Below, in pieces: positions 60,381 through 64,000 of a stretch of 64,000 nucleotides of DNA. A program made the translations under genes and the position numbers. The stretch is from contig JBLIRK010000002.1 of assembly GCA_048569615.1 (NCBI GenBank), forward strand, positions 1 through 64,000, read 5' to 3'. Source of the DNA: JAYEPK01 sp048569615. Lineage in GTDB: Archaea; Thermoplasmatota; Penumbrarchaeia; Penumbrarchaeales; Penumbrarchaeaceae. How positions within the stretch are numbered: position 1 is the first letter of the stretch; each line of letters opens with the position of its first letter. A model generated the notes under the pieces. It did not search any database, was not told the DNA's origin, and saw nothing but the letters and a program-made list of their open reading frames with translations.

Positions 60381-60845
60381 ATGACCCTTGAGGAGAAGGA
60401 CATCCCCCGCATCCTTGAAAATGCCAAGGCAATCATCGAGGATGGGGAAGGGCATAAGTTGGAACGGATCTGCACCATGCTGAGGAAGGAGATCGACCAT
60501 TACGACTGGGTCGGGTTCTACATAGTGGAAAGCGGTAGGGAAAGGGAGCTGATCCTCGGCCCCTACTCCGGAGAGCCCACCGAGCATACCAGAATTTCCT
60601 TCGGGCAAGGTATCTGCGGTCAGGCTGCCGATACCGGGAGGCTCTTTCTGATCCAAGATGTTTCCAGGGAAACCAATTACCTCTCCTGCTCCCCGGAAGT
60701 GAGGTCGGAGATCGTTCTTCCGATATTCAGGAGCGGAGAGCTGGCAGGCGAGCTTGACATAGATTCGCATCAGCTCGAACCCTTCACTGAGACCGATGAA
60801 AAGCTGCTGGGCGAGATATGCGTCATGGCGGCTCCCCTGCTATGA
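60381..60845 (+). CDS. GAF-domain free methionine-(R)-sulfoxide reductase
   Basis: 154 residues forming one GAF domain. DWVGFYIVESGRERELILGP, ISFGQGICGQAADTGR, YLSCSPEVRSEIVLPIF and GELDIDSHQLEPFTETDEK are the fRMsr signature. The catalytic cysteine is C103 and the resolving cysteine C79; the first of the three cysteines in the E. coli enzyme is missing. It reduces free methionine-R-sulfoxide. Being third in an operon with Ogg, it indicates a shared oxidative-damage function. Its end overlaps the convergent SfsA gene by 23 bases. Confidence 0.88.
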   Translation: MTLEEKDIPRILENAKAIIEDGEGHKLERICTMLRKEIDHYDWVGFYIVESGRERELILGPYSGEPTEHTRISFGQGICGQAADTGRLFLIQDVSRETNYLSCSPEVRSEIVLPIFRSGELAGELDIDSHQLEPFTETDEKLLGEICVMAAPLL

Positions 60846-61560
60846 TCCGCCATTCACTGCAGAGAGGGACTTCACCTTTGTGGACCAAAAGGTCCCGATC
60901 GTATTCGAAGAGAAGAGGATATACCTCCAATCCCGCCTCGAGTCCGTCACGGAACGCCGCTGCAAAACCGGGATCCCTTTCCTCAAACGGAGCGAAGCAT
61001 CCGGGCGGAGGTCCGAGGACAAGTATCATTACCGCAGCCCTATATCCTTCTTCAAGGAGGCCCTTGAGCTCTTGTATGTGACGTTTTCCCCTTTCCGTGG
61101 GCGCATCCGGGAAGAGGGCACGGCCATCAATTGTAAGGGAGCAACCCTTGACCTCCATGAAGATGGCATCCCCCCTGTCATCGACGATCCTAAAATCCAG
61201 CCTGCTCCTTCCAACGGCGACCTCGGCCTTCAAACTTTGAATGGCTCCAAAAGGGGAGGTCTCGGGATCGTTTAGAACGGCTTCCGCGATCCTTCTGTGG
61301 TAAGAGGAATTGATGAGCACCCATCTGTCCCCGACTCCACCGGCGACAACGTCGAAGGCGGTCTTCCTTCCTTCCCTTCCAGCCCTCTTAAGCAGGAGCC
61401 TTGACCTTGGCCTAAGTATCTCTCCGAGCCTTCCAGGATCATGGAGATGGGCTTTCTCCATCTTTCCATCCTCAAGCTCGGCCACTACGACGAACCTGTT
61501 CGGCCTATCGATGAAACGGGCGGAGATATCCGACGGTAAGGGTATGCAGAGCTCTTCCAT
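60823..61560 (-). CDS. sfsA: SfsA-family protein (DNA-binding, nuclease-like fold)
   Basis: 245 residues from ATG 61558-61560; an upstream ATG at 61587 falls at the TATA box and is rejected. The signature RFVVVAELEDGKMEKAHLHD then PGRLGEIL opens the OB-like part. The nuclease-like part shows RLDFRIVDDRGDAIFMEVKG with the D-x(n)-EVK residues, and LFPDAPTERGKRHIQEL follows. SfsA proteins are annotated as sugar fermentation stimulation proteins and have a restriction-enzyme-like core with an uncertain cellular role. The stop overlaps the fRMsr gene tail. Confidence 0.9.
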   Translation of the reverse strand: MEELCIPLPSDISARFIDRPNRFVVVAELEDGKMEKAHLHDPGRLGEILRPRSRLLLKRAGREGRKTAFDVVAGGVGDRWVLINSSYHRRIAEAVLNDPETSPFGAIQSLKAEVAVGRSRLDFRIVDDRGDAIFMEVKGCSLTIDGRALFPDAPTERGKRHIQELKGLLEEGYRAAVMILVLGPPPGCFAPFEERDPGFAAAFRDGLEAGLEVYPLLFEYDRDLLVHKGEVPLCSEWRIIAGEPP

Positions 61561-61584
61561 GTGTCCGAACAATGGCCTCAAAAT

Positions 61585-61598
61585 CATTATATATATCG
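61585..61598. promoter_or_regulatory. Shared TATA element for divergent sfsA and rubredoxin genes
   Basis: TATATATAT (61588-61596) lies 32 bases from the sfsA ATG (61560) and 34 bases from the TTG of the flavin reductase-rubredoxin gene (61626). Both distances fit a TATA box with a transcription start a few bases before the codon, so one symmetric element could serve both directions. Confidence 0.5.
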
Positions 61599-61625
61599 CC
61601 AACTTTGGGAATTTTAGGTGGGTAA

Positions 61626-62309
61626 TTGGTCGGTGAGACCCTCTTCAAGGTCACTTACGGGATGTACATAGTCAGCTCCCGCGAAGGAAGCCGATTGAAC
61701 GGTCTGATAATCAACACCGCCAACCAGGTTACCTCATCCCCGCCGCAGGTTTCCATCAACATCTCCAAGGCGAACCTTACCCACGACATGATAATCAAGA
61801 GCAGGGTATTCTCCATATCCATTTTGAGGAAGGACACACCGATGAGGTTCATAGGAAAATGGGGTTTCAAATCCGGAAGGGACATAGACAAGTTCGAGGG
61901 GACCAAATACAAGTTCGGCCCTTCCGGAGCTCCCATAGTACTGGAAAATACCATCGGCTACATGGACCTCGAACTTGTGGACCATCTCGATGTCTCCACC
62001 CATACGATCTTCGTCGGGGAGGTCATAGAATCCGAGATCATAGAGGATTCCGAACCCCTGACCTATAATTACTACAGGGATGTGAAAGGCGGCAGGTCCT
62101 CGAAGAACGCACCGACCTACGAAGGCTGGGGGAGCCTCAGCAAGGACATGTCCAGATTTATCTGCGGAAAATGCGGGTATGTCTACGATCCCATGGCCGG
62201 TGACAGGGATGGAAAGATACCCCCGGACACATCCTACGAAGAGCTCCCTTCGAATTGGGTATGCCCTCTTTGCGGGGCACCGAAGAGCGATTTCACCCGG
62301 GCTAACTGA
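61626..62309 (+). CDS. Flavin reductase-rubredoxin fusion (Hrb-like)
   Basis: 227 residues from TTG 61626, with AGGTGGG three bases upstream. Residues 1-165 are an FMN-binding split-barrel flavin reductase domain (VTYGMYIVSSREGSRLNGLI, NQVTSSPPQVSINISKANLT, STHTIFVGEVIESEII). Residues 175-227 are a rubredoxin (RFICGKCGYVYDPMAGDRDG, IPPDTSYEELPSNWVCPLCG) with the four iron cysteines. This is the architecture of high-molecular-weight rubredoxin, which passes NAD(P)H electrons to oxygen- or peroxide-reducing proteins. It is followed by ferritin, peroxiredoxin and a rubrerythrin-like protein, which are plausible electron acceptors. Confidence 0.9.
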   Translation: MVGETLFKVTYGMYIVSSREGSRLNGLIINTANQVTSSPPQVSINISKANLTHDMIIKSRVFSISILRKDTPMRFIGKWGFKSGRDIDKFEGTKYKFGPSGAPIVLENTIGYMDLELVDHLDVSTHTIFVGEVIESEIIEDSEPLTYNYYRDVKGGRSSKNAPTYEGWGSLSKDMSRFICGKCGYVYDPMAGDRDGKIPPDTSYEELPSNWVCPLCGAPKSDFTRAN

Positions 62310-62362
62310 TTATGGGCAAATTTGATATAACACCAGATTTAACCTGGGTTCGAGGGATTTAG

Positions 62363-62869
62363 ATGTTAAAGGACAATATGTTGAAAGCCCTGAACGACCA
62401 GGTGAGAGAAGAGACCTATTCGGCCTATCTTTATCAGGCCATGTCAGCCTTCTGTGACTTCAAAGGCTACAGGGGTTTTGCCCACTGGTTCGATATCCAG
62501 GCCCAGGAGGAGCAGATACATGCCAGAAAGATATACGATTTCATCCTCGAGAGGGGAGGCCAGGTAAGACTGGACACGATCAAGGCGCCCCCATTCGAAT
62601 TTGGCACACCGCTGGATATGTTCAAGGCTGCCCTGGAGCATGAAGAATACATCACCGACCGGATCAACGGCCTGGTGGAGCTCTCCCACGATATCAGGGA
62701 CCACGCCAGCTTCAATTTCCTCCAGTGGTTTATCGCTGAGCAGGTGGAAGAGGAAGCCACGGCCAGCGAGCTTGTGGACAAGCTGACTCTGATAGGGGAC
62801 CATACCGGCGCCCTGTTCCAGTTGGACAGGGAGCTTGCCGGAAGACCGGCACCTTCGGCTGCTGAGTGA
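62363..62869 (+). CDS. Non-heme ferritin (FtnA-like)
   Basis: 168 residues in the ferritin four-helix bundle. The ferroxidase ligands of the bacterial FtnA type are present: E17 (REETYSAYLYQAM), E50 and H53 (QAQEEQIHARKIYDF), E94 (LEHEEYITDRI), and Q127 and E130 (WFIAEQVEEEATASEL). It oxidises Fe(II) with O2 or H2O2 and stores it as a mineral. It lies 53 bases after the flavoprotein-rubredoxin gene and before peroxiredoxin. It probably limits Fenton chemistry during oxidative stress. Confidence 0.93.
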   Translation: MLKDNMLKALNDQVREETYSAYLYQAMSAFCDFKGYRGFAHWFDIQAQEEQIHARKIYDFILERGGQVRLDTIKAPPFEFGTPLDMFKAALEHEEYITDRINGLVELSHDIRDHASFNFLQWFIAEQVEEEATASELVDKLTLIGDHTGALFQLDRELAGRPAPSAAE

Positions 62870-62896
62870 TACAAATAACCATGCGGGGGAAGATAT

Positions 62897-63460
62897 ATGA
62901 TCAAGATCGGAGAGCAGATTCCGGACCTTGAAGCCGAGGTCTACCAGAACTACGAGATCAAGAAAGTCAAGCTTTCCCAGTACAGGGGAAAATGGCTGGT
63001 CCTGGCCTTCTATCCGGCCGATTTCACCTTTGTATGCCCGACGGAGCTCGAGGACCTCGCCAACAATTACACGCATTTCAAGAACGAGAATGCGGAGATC
63101 ATTTCGATCTCCACGGATACGGCATATGTGCACCTTGCATGGCATAACGATTCTCCCGCCATCGGAAAGGTCAACTATCCCATGATGGCGGATCCCACGG
63201 GTAGGATATGCAGGACCTTCGGAACTTATATCGAGGATGAGGGCCTATCCCAGAGAGCGACCTTGATCATCGATCCCGACGGGATCCTGAAGGCCATGGA
63301 CATCCACGACAACTCCATAGGAAGGACAGCCAAGGAGATCCTAAGGAAGCTCCAGGCTGCCTCTTATGTCCGGGAGAATCCCGGAATGGTATGCCCTGCC
63401 AACTGGCAGAAGGGGGATGAAGCCATGGACAAATCCCTGGATAAGGTCGGAAAGATCTGA
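62897..63460 (+). CDS. Two-cysteine peroxiredoxin (AhpC-like)
   Basis: 187 residues. The peroxidatic cysteine is C47 in FYPADFTFVCPTELEDLANN, and the resolving cysteine is C166 in NPGMVCPANWQKGDEAM near the C-terminus, the typical 2-Cys arrangement. RATLIIDPDGILKAM is also characteristic. It reduces hydrogen and organic peroxides. No AhpF or dedicated thioredoxin reductase is adjacent, so the electron source may be the rubredoxin-type protein or the small thioredoxins of this genome. It is in one run with ferritin and the rubrerythrin-like gene. Confidence 0.95.
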   Translation: MIKIGEQIPDLEAEVYQNYEIKKVKLSQYRGKWLVLAFYPADFTFVCPTELEDLANNYTHFKNENAEIISISTDTAYVHLAWHNDSPAIGKVNYPMMADPTGRICRTFGTYIEDEGLSQRATLIIDPDGILKAMDIHDNSIGRTAKEILRKLQAASYVRENPGMVCPANWQKGDEAMDKSLDKVGKI

Positions 63461-63471
63461 AGGTGTATCCG

Positions 63472-63966
63472 ATGGACCTTGAACAGTTCGGTCTCGAGGA
63501 GCTGCTCCTTGCGGCCATTAAAAGCGAGATGGAGAGCAAAGCTGTATATGAACACCTGGCAAGGCAGGTGCCCAATGCTTATCTTTCGGACAAGCTGAGG
63601 TTCATTGCCCGGGAAGAGCAGAAGCACAGGGAATTTCTGGAGGGGGTCTTCAAGATGCAAATACAGAAACCCCTCGGAGAGCTGCCGTTGAGCTCACCCG
63701 TCCCGCTCCCCGAGGTGACCGTTTCCCAACCTTATGTGCCGGCATCGGAGGTCATATTCCAGGCAATGAAGGCAGAGGAGGCCGCATCCGATTTCTACAG
63801 ATCGCTGGCGGAAAGGTTCCAAGGAGACAGCGAGACCAGGGAGACCCTGATATACCTTTCACAGATGGAGATGGGCCACTACAAGCTGCTAGAGGTAGAG
63901 AAGGCACACCTTGACAGCTCTGAGGATTACGAGGTAGAATGGGAGATGATGCACGCCGGTCCTTGA
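63472..63966 (+). CDS. Rubrerythrin-like diiron protein without rubredoxin domain
   Basis: 164 residues from ATG 63472 (AAGGTG upstream; a GTG three codons earlier is possible). It shows the ferritin-like bundle: LLLAAIKSEMESKAVYEHLA, IAREEQKHREFLEGVF, AMKAEEAASDFYRSLAERFQ and YLSQMEMGHYKLLEVEKAHL. This gives the E-ExxH pairs expected for a diiron site. The linker PLPEVTVSQPYVPASEV separates the helix pairs. There is no rubredoxin domain, so it may receive electrons from the rubredoxin fusion encoded upstream. It starts 12 bases after the peroxiredoxin gene. It probably acts as a peroxidase, by analogy. Confidence 0.8.
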   Translation: MDLEQFGLEELLLAAIKSEMESKAVYEHLARQVPNAYLSDKLRFIAREEQKHREFLEGVFKMQIQKPLGELPLSSPVPLPEVTVSQPYVPASEVIFQAMKAEEAASDFYRSLAERFQGDSETRETLIYLSQMEMGHYKLLEVEKAHLDSSEDYEVEWEMMHAGP

Positions 63967-64000
63967 GCCGGTCGCATCTCCCTTTGCTCTTCCCGAAAAT

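Noticed and set aside
1..64000. Insertion sequences, prophage genes or integrase
   Set aside because: No transposase, integrase or terminal inverted repeats were recognised; VapBC is the only mobile-associated module.

Overview
The window looks like a piece of a chromosome from an uncultured archaeon of the Thermoplasmata type (Euryarchaeota). The direct signs of an archaeon are an A-type ATP synthase operon (H-I-K-E-C-F-A), pantoate kinase next to an archaeal-style CoaBC, TATA-box promoters with short or absent leaders, an Ogg2-type 8-oxoguanine glycosylase, and a class II tRNA-Leu. The lipoate-dependent 2-oxoacid dehydrogenase genes (E1alpha/E1beta/E2) and the many large membrane-anchored surface proteins fit Thermoplasmata. 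The exact lineage cannot be fixed from the sequence alone. There are no insertion sequences, CRISPR arrays or rRNA genes.

Layout. 1-4.1 kb: the start of a GLUG-type secreted protein, a small conserved protein, an acyl-CoA dehydrogenase, a VapBC toxin-antitoxin pair and several small membrane proteins. 4.2-6.1 kb: a membrane-tethered molybdopterin (sulfite oxidase fold) protein and a CDF metal exporter. 6.1-10.2 kb: an SBBP/fibronectin-III surface protein. 10.3-14.3 kb: the 2-oxoacid dehydrogenase operon and a CPPC thioredoxin-like protein. 14.4-18.9 kb: an alpha/alpha-toroid protein, an EamA transporter, a SHOCT protein, a CPFC thioredoxin, tRNA-Leu(CAG) and small proteins. 19-21.4 kb: CoA biosynthesis (pantoate kinase, CoaBC). 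21.6-36.5 kb: three giant surface proteins around an OPT transporter/PqqD-like operon. 36.8-37.9 kb: an HTH regulator, a DUF3467-like protein and a CheY-like receiver. 38-45.1 kb: the A-ATPase operon. 45.3-49.8 kb: a coiled-coil/TPR/zinc-finger protein and a beta-helix surface protein. 49.9-52.2 kb: ATPase subunit B on the other strand, followed by an orphan CcrM/HinfI-like DNA methyltransferase. 52.3-58.4 kb: two more surface proteins. 58.4-64 kb: Sir2, then a repair and oxidative-stress block (Ogg, free-methionine sulfoxide reductase, SfsA, flavin reductase-rubredoxin, ferritin, peroxiredoxin, rubrerythrin-like protein).

How it works together. The picture is of a heterotroph. It has acyl-CoA and 2-oxoacid catabolism, oligopeptide import, a proton-translocating A-ATPase, CoA synthesis and an unusually large investment in type I membrane proteins: an N-terminal signal, extracellular beta-domains, one C-terminal membrane helix and a distinctive cytoplasmic tail (zinc ribbons, proline-rich, acidic or lysine-rich).

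The most unusual element is the ATPase proteolipid (subunit K). It carries an N-terminal signal peptide and a calcium-binding TSP3/EF-hand-like segment in front of a normal four-helix proteolipid. Other notable items are a pantoate kinase with an insertion of roughly 85 residues in the GHMP fold, an ATPase B gene split from its operon, cytoplasmic zinc ribbons on surface proteins, and an orphan GANTC-type methyltransferase. All functional statements come from reading motifs; no database search was run.
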